Positions 8,306-16,743 of a stretch of 64,000 nucleotides of DNA are shown one piece after another. The notes below the pieces were generated by a model. It was not told the origin of the DNA and ran no database searches. It was given only the letters and a program-made list of their open reading frames with translations. Every line of letters starts with the position of its first letter. Within the stretch, counting starts at the first letter, position 1. The position numbers and the translations under genes are program-made. Source of the stretch: Aurantimonas sp036549475 (GTDB lineage: Bacteria; Pseudomonadota; Alphaproteobacteria; Rhizobiales; Rhizobiaceae); NCBI RefSeq assembly GCF_036549475.1, contig NZ_JAZHLI010000010.1:1-64000 (forward strand), read 5' to 3'.

Positions 8306-11300
8306 TCAGGCGTAGTCGGTGTCGTCCCCGACGCTGCTGCTGCTGTAATTGCCGCCGATCACGGTCATGTCCACGGAGTTGGGCTGCACATTGGCACCTT
8401 GGACGATCTCCATGTTGAACATGTTGGGTGAGATGACCGCGTCCGCCGAAGCAACACTTTGGCCTTCGACATTTCCGTCGCCGTACTCCGAGGAGCCCCA
8501 AGTGCCAACGCCGCCAGCGCCGCCACCACCGGTGGAGACTTGGCCGCCGCCGCCCGTGGCTCCGCCGTTGCCGGCAGTCACGGCGCCGTGCTCGGCGTTG
8601 CCGCCGATCGCGTTGCCACCTGTCATGTCGCCGAGAGTAGCGTGGCCGCCTGCGCCACCGGCGCCACCATCCACGTGTCCAACGCCGCTTCCGAAGCCCA
8701 AGCTGTCGCCGGCATCGCCGCCCCAGCCCACTCCGTAACCGCCGTTCCCGGCATTACCGCCGTTGGCGTCGACATCACCGCCATTGGCATCGCCGCCATC
8801 ACCGGTGTCGGCGTCGATATCGCCGCCGGCGCCCCCGTCGGCATAGACGTCACCGCCCGTGCCATCGGCATCTCCGGCGTTGCCGCCGATCGATAGGCCG
8901 CCTGCGCCGGCTTCGCCGCCATTCGCGCTACCACCGGGGCCGGATGTCGACGTGGCATCGCCGGCAACCGATGCGGCTATGCCGCCATCGCCGCCATCGG
9001 CTTCGGCGTTGCCGCCGTCCGCGTCGACGTTTCCGCCATCCAGATCGAGGTCGCCGACATCTCCGCCGTTGGCACCGACCTCACCGACGTCGCCGCCGTC
9101 GCCGCCATCGGCTTCACCACCATCCGCATCGGCGTCGCCGCCATTTGCTTCGAGGATGCTGTCGCCCATCTCGGTGCTGGCGGCACCCGACGCAATCGTG
9201 TCGCCGATGTCGCCGGTTTCGGAGTCGCCGCCGTTGCCGCCGTCGGCGCTCGTGTTGCCGACATTGACCCGGTTGTTCCCGGTTTCGCCGTCGCCACCGT
9301 CGCCACCGTCGCCGGAGTTTGCCTCGAGGTCGTTCTCGATACCGACTTCGGCATCGCCATCGATATCGCCGCCGTCGCCGGTAGCCAGATCGAGTTCATT
9401 TTCAGCCTCGACATCGCCGGTTTCGCCGCCGTCGCCGCCGTCGCCGCCGTCGCCGCCGTCGCCGGTCTCGGTATCGTCGACTTTACTCTCTACCTCGATA
9501 GAGCCACCATCTGCGGCTTCGTTGTCGCCACCGTCGCCGCCTTCATTGTCGACCTCGGTCTCGACCTCGATTTCTCCGCTGTCGCCAGCTTCGGCTTCGT
9601 CACCGTCGCCGCCCTCGGCCTCGTTCTCGCTGAGTGCAACCGCGACCGGGACGACGGTCTGGTTACCTTCGGCGGCTTCTGACGGATCGTCGGAAAGCGC
9701 GACCGCGACATCAAATGCCGCCGCACCGCCGCCATTGCTGTCAGCCTCGGAGTCACCGGTCTCCAACTCTTCGGCTTCGACGTCGACTTCGGCCTCACCG
9801 CCGTTACCGGCATCTTCGGCATCAGAGTCGCCGGCCTCGAGTTCTTCGGCTTCGAGCTCGATTTCAGCGTCACCGCTGTCACCGCCCTCGCCGCCGTCGT
9901 CGCCGTCGGCGTCGCCGGTTTCGAGGTCTTCGTTCTCCTGCTCGGCGTCGGCATTGCCGCCTCTGCCGGTTTCACCGTCGTTCTCGGCCTCGACGTCTTC
10001 GACGTCGATCTCGAGTTCTTCGACGTCTCCTCCATCGTCGCCGTCGCCGCCATCGGCTTCGCCGGTTTCGAAGTCTTCGAACTCGAGTTCGACTTCGTCA
10101 CCGTCACCGCCGTCGCCGGCATCAGCGTCGCCGGTCTCAGCCTCGGCTTCGACTTCCTGCTCGGAGTCCCCGCCTTCCGGCTCCACGTCATTGTCGTCGC
10201 CGCCGTTGCCGCCGTCGGCCTCGGCATCTGCGTCGGCTTCGCCGCCGTCTCCGCCGTCGACTTCTACGTCGTCGATATCGCCGCCGTCGACATCGATATC
10301 GTCGATGTCGCCGCCGTCATTGTCATCGCCGCCGTTACCGCCGTCGGCGTCGTCACCGCCGTCACCGCCGTTCGCCCTGGCGTCGTCGGCCTCGGACTCG
10401 GCTTCCGACTCGGAGTCGCCGCCTCCGCCGCCTTCGCTGTCGCCGCCATTGGCTTCGTCGGCATCACCGCCTTCCGACTCCGTATCGACGTCGCCGCCGT
10501 CATTGTCCTCGCCGCCGTCGCCGCCGTCAGCGTAAGCGTCGAGATCGACATTGCCGCCGTCGCCGCCTTCGGATTCGGCATCGTCGCCGCCGTTGCCGCC
10601 TTCGCTGTCGCCGCCGTCGCCGTCGCCGTCGCCGCCGTTGCCACCCTCGACATCGACCTCTGCAGTACCGTCGATGTCCTCGATGTCGCCGGCATTGCCG
10701 CCGTCGCCGCCATCAGCCTCGCCGCCTTCCAGCTTGGCTTCAAGCTCTCCGCCCTCGACTTCACCGCCGATGGCCTTGGTGTCGCCGCCGTCGCCGCTAT
10801 AGGACGTGCCGTAGCCGCCGCTACCGCCGCCGGCATTAATGCCATCGCCGGACTTCGCGGTGCCGCCTTTAGCGTCGAAGTTCAGGGTGAAGTTTTCAGG
10901 CTTGATCTCGGCGTTTTCCAGCCGGTTGTTGTTTTCTAGCCTGGAGCTCTGATTGATCACGAACCCGGTGTCGTTACCTTCACCGTTCAGGGATCCGTTC
11001 AGCACATTTTCGACCGAAACGTCGTCGCCCGGATCGTAGTCGATGGTACCGTCCTTATTGACGAACAGGTTATCGACCCGCGCGCCATCGTTCATGTCGA
11101 TGTCGGCAAAATCATCGTCGCTCGGATCCCAGCCTTCCAGGTCCATCCCGACTTCGACTTCTACATCGACATCCGTTTTGTTCTCGTTATAGTTGTAGTT
11201 ATCGTTATCGTTGTCGTTATCGTTATCGTTTTCGTTGCTATTTTCGCTTGTGCTATTGCTTTCGCTATTGCTTTCGCTGTCAGAATCGCTGTCGCTTTCG

Positions 11301-11479
11301 CTTTTGCTCTCCGATTCACTATCGGCATCGGCATCGGCATCGGCATCGGCATCGGCATCGGCATCGGCATCGGCATCGGCATCGGCTTCAGCCTCAGCTT
11401 TCGCTTCTGCTTCTGCTTCTGCTTCTGCTTCGCTCTCCAATTCGAGATCGAAAGGATATTTTTGAGTCCTATCAGTCAT
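8306..11479 (-). CDS. Giant acidic Gly/Asp-rich low-complexity protein, putative type I substrate
   Basis: A 1057-residue protein of extreme composition. Residues about 12-110 are blocks of two-residue alternation (EA, DA, SE/SD, ND), followed by a more ordinary stretch at about 115-200 (DGTIDYDPGDD, VINQSSRLENNNRLENAE). Residues about 205-1000 are dominated by GGDGG/GGNGGD units mixed with alternating acidic and branched residues. The last ~60 residues lose the pattern (SPNMFNMEIVQGANVQPNSV) and could hold the C-terminal secretion signal used by type I exporters. No signal peptide and no canonical RTX nonapeptide GGxGxDxLx are seen. A GAGGAT ribosome site precedes the ATG. First gene of the leftward locus, hence probably the main cargo. 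Possible roles are an adhesin, matrix or calcium-binding polyanion; none is shown by sequence. Confidence 0.78.
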   Translation of the reverse strand: MTDRTQKYPFDLELESEAEAEAEAEAKAEAEADADADADADADADADADADADSESESKSESDSDSDSESNSESNSTSENSNENDNDNDNDNDNYNYNENKTDVDVEVEVGMDLEGWDPSDDDFADIDMNDGARVDNLFVNKDGTIDYDPGDDVSVENVLNGSLNGEGNDTGFVINQSSRLENNNRLENAEIKPENFTLNFDAKGGTAKSGDGINAGGGSGGYGTSYSGDGGDTKAIGGEVEGGELEAKLEGGEADGGDGGNAGDIEDIDGTAEVDVEGGNGGDGDGDGGDSEGGNGGDDAESEGGDGGNVDLDAYADGGDGGEDNDGGDVDTESEGGDADEANGGDSEGGGGGDSESEAESEADDARANGGDGGDDADGGNGGDDNDGGDIDDIDVDGGDIDDVEVDGGDGGEADADAEADGGNGGDDNDVEPEGGDSEQEVEAEAETGDADAGDGGDGDEVELEFEDFETGEADGGDGDDGGDVEELEIDVEDVEAENDGETGRGGNADAEQENEDLETGDADGDDGGEGGDSGDAEIELEAEELEAGDSDAEDAGNGGEAEVDVEAEELETGDSEADSNGGGAAAFDVAVALSDDPSEAAEGNQTVVPVAVALSENEAEGGDGDEAEAGDSGEIEVETEVDNEGGDGGDNEAADGGSIEVESKVDDTETGDGGDGGDGGDGGETGDVEAENELDLATGDGGDIDGDAEVGIENDLEANSGDGGDGGDGETGNNRVNVGNTSADGGNGGDSETGDIGDTIASGAASTEMGDSILEANGGDADADGGEADGGDGGDVGEVGANGGDVGDLDLDGGNVDADGGNAEADGGDGGIAASVAGDATSTSGPGGSANGGEAGAGGLSIGGNAGDADGTGGDVYADGGAGGDIDADTGDGGDANGGDVDANGGNAGNGGYGVGWGGDAGDSLGFGSGVGHVDGGAGGAGGHATLGDMTGGNAIGGNAEHGAVTAGNGGATGGGGQVSTGGGGAGGVGTWGSSEYGDGNVEGQSVASADAVISPNMFNMEIVQGANVQPNSVDMTVIGGNYSSSSVGDDTDYA

Positions 11480-12039
11480 TGTCGTATCCTCATTGGAGGC
11501 CGCGACAACCGAACCACAGTTATCTCTTAAGTGGTCTTGAGTTGTGCGCAGCGTTTCAGATTGTGGGTGGTATGGATCGCCGAAACCCAGGGGACTAACG
11601 GCCGGAGATCCGACTGCTACCTGTAAGATTGATCAGCGCCTCCCTCTCTTCAGGGACGGGGCAGATCTGAGCGCAGACTGGCTTTGCGCCGCCCCAAAAA
11701 GTGCGGTCGCCCTACAGCCATTCGCAATCTCAATTTCCCCCCAGCTCCCTGCTGGAATAAGGAAATCCTGAAGCTGTTAAGGGAAAATTATAAGCTGATA
11801 GTTGGAGCTAGCCCGCCGAGACTCGCGCCACTGGCTATTTCCTGGAGCGGACGCCCATCTGACGCAACGATATGAGAGGTTTAGCGTCCCTGATAGACCT
11901 TATAGCCTATATCCTGCCGTCCAATTTTGGGCTATGTTTATTTCTCAACACGTTGCTGAATAGCCGTCGAAATGTCTGAGAGAAGTTGCAGTTCGGTCGA
12001 AAAAACTGGTTCTCAATCTCTGCGTGTATGGGTGTCGGA
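11480..12039. promoter_or_regulatory. Divergent control region between secretion locus and LuxR regulator
   Basis: About 550 bases without a convincing gene between the giant repeat gene (leftward) and the LuxR gene (rightward). It is AT-richer than the surroundings and must hold the promoters of both. I see no strong sigma-70 consensus pair or long palindrome that I would defend. Confidence 0.5.
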
Positions 12040-12777
12040 ATGTTGGCTGAGTCAAACGCTTCGGGTAAGGCGAGGAGGGACAGAACGGAAACGTGGGCAC
12101 GCCGCACAATTGTGCTTGTGGCGCCGCCCGACCGTGTACCAGCATGTTTTCTTGACGCCCTCGAGCGGGAGTTTCTTGGCGTCACGGTTGAGCAGTTTCA
12201 TACTGTCAGCGCGGCCTGCGTCGCCTTAAAGGACCCTGTTCCCCTCATTGCGATCGACATCGCTTTTCTGCCGGCCCTCGAGGCGCATGCCGACGATCTG
12301 TTACGCCTTTACCCAGCGGCCTTGATCGCTGTCATGCAGAACGATAGCAGGGATGTCGTCTCGGCCTCGGAGATTTTCGCCTCAAGAACGATCCGGGGCG
12401 TCCTGCCGATGGATCTCAAACTGGACGTTTGGTTGTCCGTCGTCAGGTTGATGCTCCGCGGAGGAGAATACTTTCCTCCGTCGATGTTTCAGTCCCTCGT
12501 CTCCAACAAGATCGCCAGTGCTGCACCTCCCGCGACTAATTTTACTCTTTCGGCGGCACTCCCCGCTCGTCCATGCCGAGTTGATAATCTAACTGAACGG
12601 GAGTCGCAGGTACTGGAGATGGTTTCACGCGGTCTACAGAACAAAGTGATCGCCTCCAACCTCCATCTGTCCGAACACACGGTGAAGATCCATCTTCACA
12701 ACATCATCACAAAATTGGGCGCCCATAACAGAACCGAGGCGGCCTCACTGTATCGTGACCGTCGTGACGGACATTGA
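12040..12777 (+). CDS. LuxR-family DNA-binding regulator
   Basis: Predicted transcription factor. The C-terminal ~60 residues are a clear LuxR/FixJ helix-turn-helix (LTERESQVLEMVSRGLQNKV, then LSEHTVKIHLHNIITKLGAH). The N-terminal half resembles a receiver fold, but I cannot pick out a convincing phospho-acceptor aspartate pocket, so it may be an atypical receiver. The ATG at 12040 is preferred; in-frame alternatives are ATG 12028 and TTG 11986, and none has a strong ribosome site. It is transcribed divergently from the type I secretion locus and is its most likely local regulator, which is an inference from position. Its 3' end overlaps the next gene by 23 bases. Confidence 0.85.
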   Translation: MLAESNASGKARRDRTETWARRTIVLVAPPDRVPACFLDALEREFLGVTVEQFHTVSAACVALKDPVPLIAIDIAFLPALEAHADDLLRLYPAALIAVMQNDSRDVVSASEIFASRTIRGVLPMDLKLDVWLSVVRLMLRGGEYFPPSMFQSLVSNKIASAAPPATNFTLSAALPARPCRVDNLTERESQVLEMVSRGLQNKVIASNLHLSEHTVKIHLHNIITKLGAHNRTEAASLYRDRRDGH

Positions 12778-13294
12778 AAAGACCGGTTTCAGACAGTCCG
12801 ACAGGCGTGGGACGCTAAAGTTGCAGGAGATACTCCTCCTAGTGGGCCAACTCAACTATGTTTGGACCAATACCGAAAGCTTGTTGATCTATTTAATCGC
12901 AGGGTTGGCGAAAGTTGACAAAGAAACAGCCATCATCATTTTTCTGACTTTAAATACTACCCGAGCCCGACTCGATTTGGTCGAAAGACTGGCGAAGATG
13001 TCGAAAACAACGGACGAATGCCGCAAGGCGGTGTTGACCGTGACCGACCAGCTGACGCGCCAAGGGAAATTGCGCAACAAATACAGCCACTGCATTTACT
13101 CGTTTGACGAAACCGGCACGCGCGCAAGCACGCAGTTGATGCGAATTTTTGAGACGAAGGATGCCATAAAGTACGGAAAGGTTGAAAACCTGGACGATGC
13201 CGAAATGCAGAATATTTCCAAATCGATCGAAGTCATCGGCAAAATTAACAAGGATATTTGGAAGATTGTTGAGGATAACAATTTTCCAAGCTGA
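12755..13294 (+). CDS. Uncharacterised protein
   Basis: A 179-residue protein starting at GTG 12755 inside the end of the LuxR gene, so the two are probably translationally coupled. It is predicted soluble and largely helical (ILLLVGQLNYVWTNTESLLI, DECRKAVLTVTDQL), with a Lys-rich C-terminus. The base composition is less GC-rich than the housekeeping genes of this window, suggesting later acquisition together with the regulator. No family recognised. A short inverted repeat (13291-13297 with 13309-13315) sits at the stop codon and might act as a weak terminator. Confidence 0.65.
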   Translation: MTVVTDIEKTGFRQSDRRGTLKLQEILLLVGQLNYVWTNTESLLIYLIAGLAKVDKETAIIIFLTLNTTRARLDLVERLAKMSKTTDECRKAVLTVTDQLTRQGKLRNKYSHCIYSFDETGTRASTQLMRIFETKDAIKYGKVENLDDAEMQNISKSIEVIGKINKDIWKIVEDNNFPS

Positions 13295-13315
13295 CACCAA
13301 GAGGGGGAGTGTCAG

Positions 13316-13649
13316 TCATGCAATGTGTGGCGGGCTGTTGAACAATTTTCGGCATCGCCTGGGCAGAGCGCTTGCCGTAGAAGACGGCGAGCTGCGCCGT
13401 AGCCGTCGCCCCGAGGCGGCATCTTCCATTTCTTCTAAGATCGGTTCAAGACGAGGAAATGAAGCCTGTCAACGATGGACCAAAATCAGGCAAGTAGGGC
13501 GGAGTGAAGCCAGGCAACTGCGATGGCGGGCGCGAAGGAGCCCCCTGATTGGGCCTCTTCGCGCGTCGGCGGGTCGATGGCGTCGCTGGCGGCCTAGTTT
13601 TTGCTCCTCCCTTTTTTCGGGTGCAGAGGGACGGCTCCGACCCAACGAT
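13316..13649. other. No supported gene
   Basis: About 330 bases between the uncharacterised gene and the IstB remnant. Six-frame reading gives only low-complexity Arg-rich frames. I see nothing supportable; it is probably degraded mobile-element sequence. Confidence 0.4.
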
Positions 13650-13885
13650 TGAAGCCGGTAGCTCTCGCCGTTCATCGTGTAGATGTGCATTTGTTCGGTC
13701 AAGAAATCCAGCAGAGCATCGGTCAGCCGTTCCGATTGCAAGACGTTCATTCGTCCTCGAAGGGCAAGTTCGAGGTGACGATGGTCGAGCATCGCTCGTA
13801 TCGTGGTGAGAACACCTCGAGCAGGAGTTCAGTGCCGCTCTGCGACAGCGGCACGTAGCCGCCTAGTCGACAATCAGCATTGCGC
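13650..13885 (-). pseudogene. IstB-type (IS21 family) transposition ATPase remnant
   Basis: Fragments of the C-terminal third of IstB are readable in different frames: LIVD near 13880, GYVPLSQSGTELLLEVFSPR, RYERCSTIVTSNLPFEDE, then after a frameshift ERLTDALLDFLTEQMHIYTM and NGESYRL. These match the usual IS21 helper ATPase ending. A stop at the LIVD position and at least two frame changes show it is dead. The N-terminal ATPase domain and IstA are absent. Confidence 0.75.
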
Positions 13886-13915
13886 GAGGGGACGCACACA
13901 ACGGAAAGACCGACC

Positions 13916-14227
13916 ATGATCAACGAAGAACGTGACAACCACATCGGGCCGGGCAAGGTGGGCGAGTTCGTCGCCTGTTATCGGTATGACGGCGTCGGGC
14001 TGCAGAAAAATCATCTGGGCACCTTCGTCTGCTATTTCACGAAGGAGATCGGCGAACTAAACCACGTCGTCGCGATCTGGGGCTATGACAGCCTTGTGGA
14101 CCGGGCGGCGCCGAGTGACCATGCTCGCAGTCCCCGTACGGCAGGCCTACTTCTCACGCGTCGACGGTCGCATCGAGAGGCAGGGCCCCGAACCCTGACC
14201 CCGACCGTCTTTTCGCCGCTGCAATGA
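13916..14227 (+). pseudogene. NIPSNAP-family protein with compensating frameshifts
   Basis: Small dimeric alpha/beta-barrel family of unclear enzymatic role. The start (GPGKVGEFVACY) and core (HLGTFVCYFTKEIGELNHVV, then IWGYDSLVDR) match NIPSNAP proteins. From about 14105 to 14190 the family sequence continues in another frame (RRRVTMLAVPVRQAYFSRVD), then returns to the first frame for LTPTVFSPLQ. So there are two compensating indels, either sequencing errors or a decayed gene. Its TGA overlaps the ATG of the following hydrolase, implying the two were one operon. Confidence 0.7.
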
Positions 14228-15060
14228 TCGCCTTTACCGTTTCCACACCCGACGGCGCCGTTCTCAACGCCCGCAGCGAGGGCTCTGGCCCGGCGCTTGT
14301 CCTCGTCAGCGGTCTCGGCGGCACGGCGGGCTTCTGGGATCCCGTCGTCGAAGGGCTTCGGGACCGTTTCGAGGTCCTGACCTTCGATCAGCGCGGAATC
14401 GCCGCCTCGACGCGGGGGCGGGCCGAGACCGACATCGCCCTGCTCGCCGACGATCTGCGCGCCGTCCTCGATGCGGCCGAGATCGACCGGGCGATCATCG
14501 TCGGCCATTCGACCGGAGGATGCATCGCCCAGAGCCTGTCCGCGCGCGCGCCCGAGCGGGTCGCCGGACTGGGCCTCAGCGCGACCTGGCTGCGCCCGAG
14601 CCGCTACATGCGGGCATTATTCACCGCTCGCCTGGAACTGCTGCGCAATGACCCTATCGCCTATACCGCGACCGCGACGCTGATCTCCTATGCGCCCGCC
14701 TGGCTGGAGGCGCACTGGACGGTCTATGAGCGTGCGATTGCCAAGGCCCCGACAGGCGACGCGGCCAGGCAGGTCGTCGCCGAGCGCCTCGCCGCGCTGC
14801 TCGCCTTCGACGGCAGCGCCGAAGTCTCCGCGCTCACCATGCCGACGCTCGTCTTCGGCGCCGAGGACGACATGATCGTTCCCGCCTTCCTGCAGCGCGA
14901 TCTGGCCGAGGCCTTACCATCGGCAAACCTGAGGCTGCTGGCCGATGGCGGCCATTTCTACCCGGTTTCCCGCACGAAAGTCTTCGTCCGCGAGATCGCC
15001 GAATGGGCGGGGAGCCTCCCATCATCGACAGCGCTTGCGCCGAGCCGGGCGCATCCATGA
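14224..15060 (+). CDS. Alpha/beta-fold hydrolase
   Basis: A 278-residue soluble hydrolase of the RutD/esterase type. The nucleophile elbow is GHSTGG near residue 98, the acid is in VFGAEDDMIVP near 220, and the catalytic His is in GGHFYP near 242. The oxyanion region is VSGLGGTAGFWD. The start is coupled by ATGA to the NIPSNAP frame. The substrate is not evident; in this cluster it may hydrolyse an ester, lactone or carbamate intermediate before the two dehydrogenases. Intact, unlike most neighbours. Confidence 0.88.
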   Translation: MIAFTVSTPDGAVLNARSEGSGPALVLVSGLGGTAGFWDPVVEGLRDRFEVLTFDQRGIAASTRGRAETDIALLADDLRAVLDAAEIDRAIIVGHSTGGCIAQSLSARAPERVAGLGLSATWLRPSRYMRALFTARLELLRNDPIAYTATATLISYAPAWLEAHWTVYERAIAKAPTGDAARQVVAERLAALLAFDGSAEVSALTMPTLVFGAEDDMIVPAFLQRDLAEALPSANLRLLADGGHFYPVSRTKVFVREIAEWAGSLPSSTALAPSRAHP

Positions 15061-15076
15061 CTGAAAGGAACCGGCC

Positions 15077-15200
15077 ATGACACCCGCCGGCAAGGTCGCC
15101 ATCGTCGTTGGCGGCGGTTCCCGGATCGGCCATCAGACCGCATGGCTCTTCGCCGAGAACGGCGCGGGCGTTAGCGTTGCGCAGCGAGACCCCCACGCCA
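15077..15200 (+). pseudogene. N-terminal fragment of a short-chain dehydrogenase
   Basis: The sequence KVAIVVGGGSRIGHQTAWLF is the nucleotide-binding start of an SDR, but only about 35 residues remain before similarity ends. The frame then runs without a stop into the cupin gene. It is therefore a truncated SDR fused by deletion to the next reading frame. Whether the fusion is translated is unknown. Confidence 0.65.
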
Positions 15201-15313
15201 ACCTGATGATCCGGAATAGTCGTGCGCGGTTCCACGCAACCGGTTATGGACAGGCTGGGTCCATAGCTTCCACCAAGCCGGTCGTCGGACCCGACAACGA
15301 AATCAGGAATGTC

Positions 15314-15700
15314 ATGCTGATCAAAGACCACAATGACGGCGCCCTCGAGAAATGGCGCGACGGCGTCATGACTCAGATGCGCGTCTCCGCGGTGACCGGC
15401 GCCCACCAAATCTGCATCTTCGAGCAATGGTGCGAACCTGGCCTCGGCGCCCCGACCCATCACCATGCCGTCGAGGAAGTGCTGGAAGTGCTCGCCGGCC
15501 AAGCGGAAATACATGTCGGCAGCGAGACGATCATCGCCAAGCCGAACCAGTCGGTCCTCATCCCGGCCGGCTCCAGACATGGATTCCGCAATATCGGCGA
15601 CGACATCCTGCATGTGCGCGCCACCATCGCCTCGCCGATCTTCGAGGGCCGCTACGACGACGACAGCGAGCAGACGCGGCGTTGGGTTCCCGATTTCTGA
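15314..15700 (+). CDS. Cupin-domain protein
   Basis: A 128-residue single-domain cupin if started at ATG 15314. The first cupin motif is GLGAPTHHHAVEEVLEVLAG, with His and Glu metal ligands; the second is VLIPAGSRHGFRNIG. It probably binds a metal and a small carboxylate or acts as a sensor or isomerase; specificity is not deducible. The open frame extends upstream to 15077 into the SDR fragment, so a 207-residue fusion is possible. It sits between the hydrolase and the 3-hydroxyacyl-CoA dehydrogenase, suggesting a shared catabolic pathway. Confidence 0.78.
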   Translation: MLIKDHNDGALEKWRDGVMTQMRVSAVTGAHQICIFEQWCEPGLGAPTHHHAVEEVLEVLAGQAEIHVGSETIIAKPNQSVLIPAGSRHGFRNIGDDILHVRATIASPIFEGRYDDDSEQTRRWVPDF

Positions 15701-15792
15701 ACACCCGGCTGCGGCACCCCGCCGCGAGCCCACCCCTGCCCTGCGGCAAAGCACTCCCCTGGCACTCGCCGAAACGATGATCGGACGTCACC

Positions 15793-16743
15793 ATGAGCAT
15801 TGAAACAGTCGCCATCGCCGGCGCCGGGATCATCGGCGCCTCTTGGGCGATTGTCTATGCGCGCAGCGGCCTGCGGGTCGCGATCTTCGACCACAATGCC
15901 GAGGGCCGCGCCACACTTCCCCAACGGATCGCCGATGCCGTCGCCGTCTCCGACGCCCTGCTGCGGCCGGGCGAAACCGTCGCCGTCGTCACCGGGCGGA
16001 TCACGATCCACGAGACCTTGGCCGACGCCGTTGCCGGCGCTGACTTCGTCCACGAATGCATCGTCGAGAAGATCGAGAGCAAGGTGGCGATCTTCGCCGA
16101 GCTCGACCAGCTGGCCGAGCCGCAGGCAATCCTCGCCACGACGACGTCGAGCTTCCCGGTATCGAAATTCGCCGCCGACCTCGCCTGCCGCGATCGCTGC
16201 ATCGTCGTCCATCCTGCCACTCCGCCGCATCTCCTGCCGGTGACCGAGATCTGCCCGGCGCCCTTCACCAGGGCCGATGTCACAGACGAGACCTTCCGCT
16301 TCATGGAGGCCTGCGGGCAGACCCCGGTGCGCATCAAGCGGGAGATTCCGAGCTTCGTCCTCAACCGCATGCAGGCGGCGCTGGTCGTGGAGATGTTCCG
16401 TTGCCTGAACGAGGATTTGATCTCAGCCGAGGACATCGACAAGATCATCAGCCAGGGTTTTGGCCTGCGCTGGGCGTTTCTCGGCCCCTTCGAGGGCGTC
16501 GATCTCAACGCAAAGGGCGGCATTGCCCAATATCTGGAAAATTTCGGCTTCCTGTTCAACGAGATGGCCAACGAGCTCGGCTTCGACGACGTGGTGACGC
16601 CAAGATCCATCGCCGCCCTCGACGATTATGCCCGCCGGAAGATCCCGCTGGACGCACTGCAGGATAAGGTCGCCTGGCGCGACCGGTCGATCGTCGCGCT
16701 GCGCCGCCTGAAGGACGAGCGCGGCACGGCCGACCGGGGATGA
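15793..16743 (+). CDS. 3-hydroxyacyl-CoA dehydrogenase / carnitine dehydrogenase-like
   Basis: A 316-residue NAD-dependent dehydrogenase of the 3HCDH family. The N-terminal Rossmann motif is IAGAGIIGASWAIVYARSG, the substrate domain contains HPATPPHLLPVTEICPAP, in which His is the usual catalytic position, and the C-terminal domain has NRMQAALVVEMFRCLNE. Length and the single C-terminal domain resemble L-carnitine or lambda-crystallin-type dehydrogenases rather than long FadB. The last codons overlap the start of the aspartate dehydrogenase gene (ATGA), so the pair is co-translated. It probably oxidises a short hydroxy acid in a small catabolic operon. Confidence 0.88.
   Translation: MSIETVAIAGAGIIGASWAIVYARSGLRVAIFDHNAEGRATLPQRIADAVAVSDALLRPGETVAVVTGRITIHETLADAVAGADFVHECIVEKIESKVAIFAELDQLAEPQAILATTTSSFPVSKFAADLACRDRCIVVHPATPPHLLPVTEICPAPFTRADVTDETFRFMEACGQTPVRIKREIPSFVLNRMQAALVVEMFRCLNEDLISAEDIDKIISQGFGLRWAFLGPFEGVDLNAKGGIAQYLENFGFLFNEMANELGFDDVVTPRSIAALDDYARRKIPLDALQDKVAWRDRSIVALRRLKDERGTADRG

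Noticed and set aside
8859..10839. Long plus-strand open frames rich in Ser/Pro and Arg opposite the giant acidic gene
   Set aside because: They are mirror images of GGC/GAC codons on the other strand; there is no ribosome site or domain, and the minus-strand protein has coherent structure.
8306..11479. RTX toxin or calcium-binding nonapeptide protein
   Set aside because: GG-D repeats are abundant, but the GGxGxDxLx spacing with the conserved hydrophobic residue is not seen.
13291..13315. Intrinsic terminator after the uncharacterised gene
   Set aside because: Stem of only 7 bp with an 11-base loop and no T-tract; mentioned only as a weak possibility.
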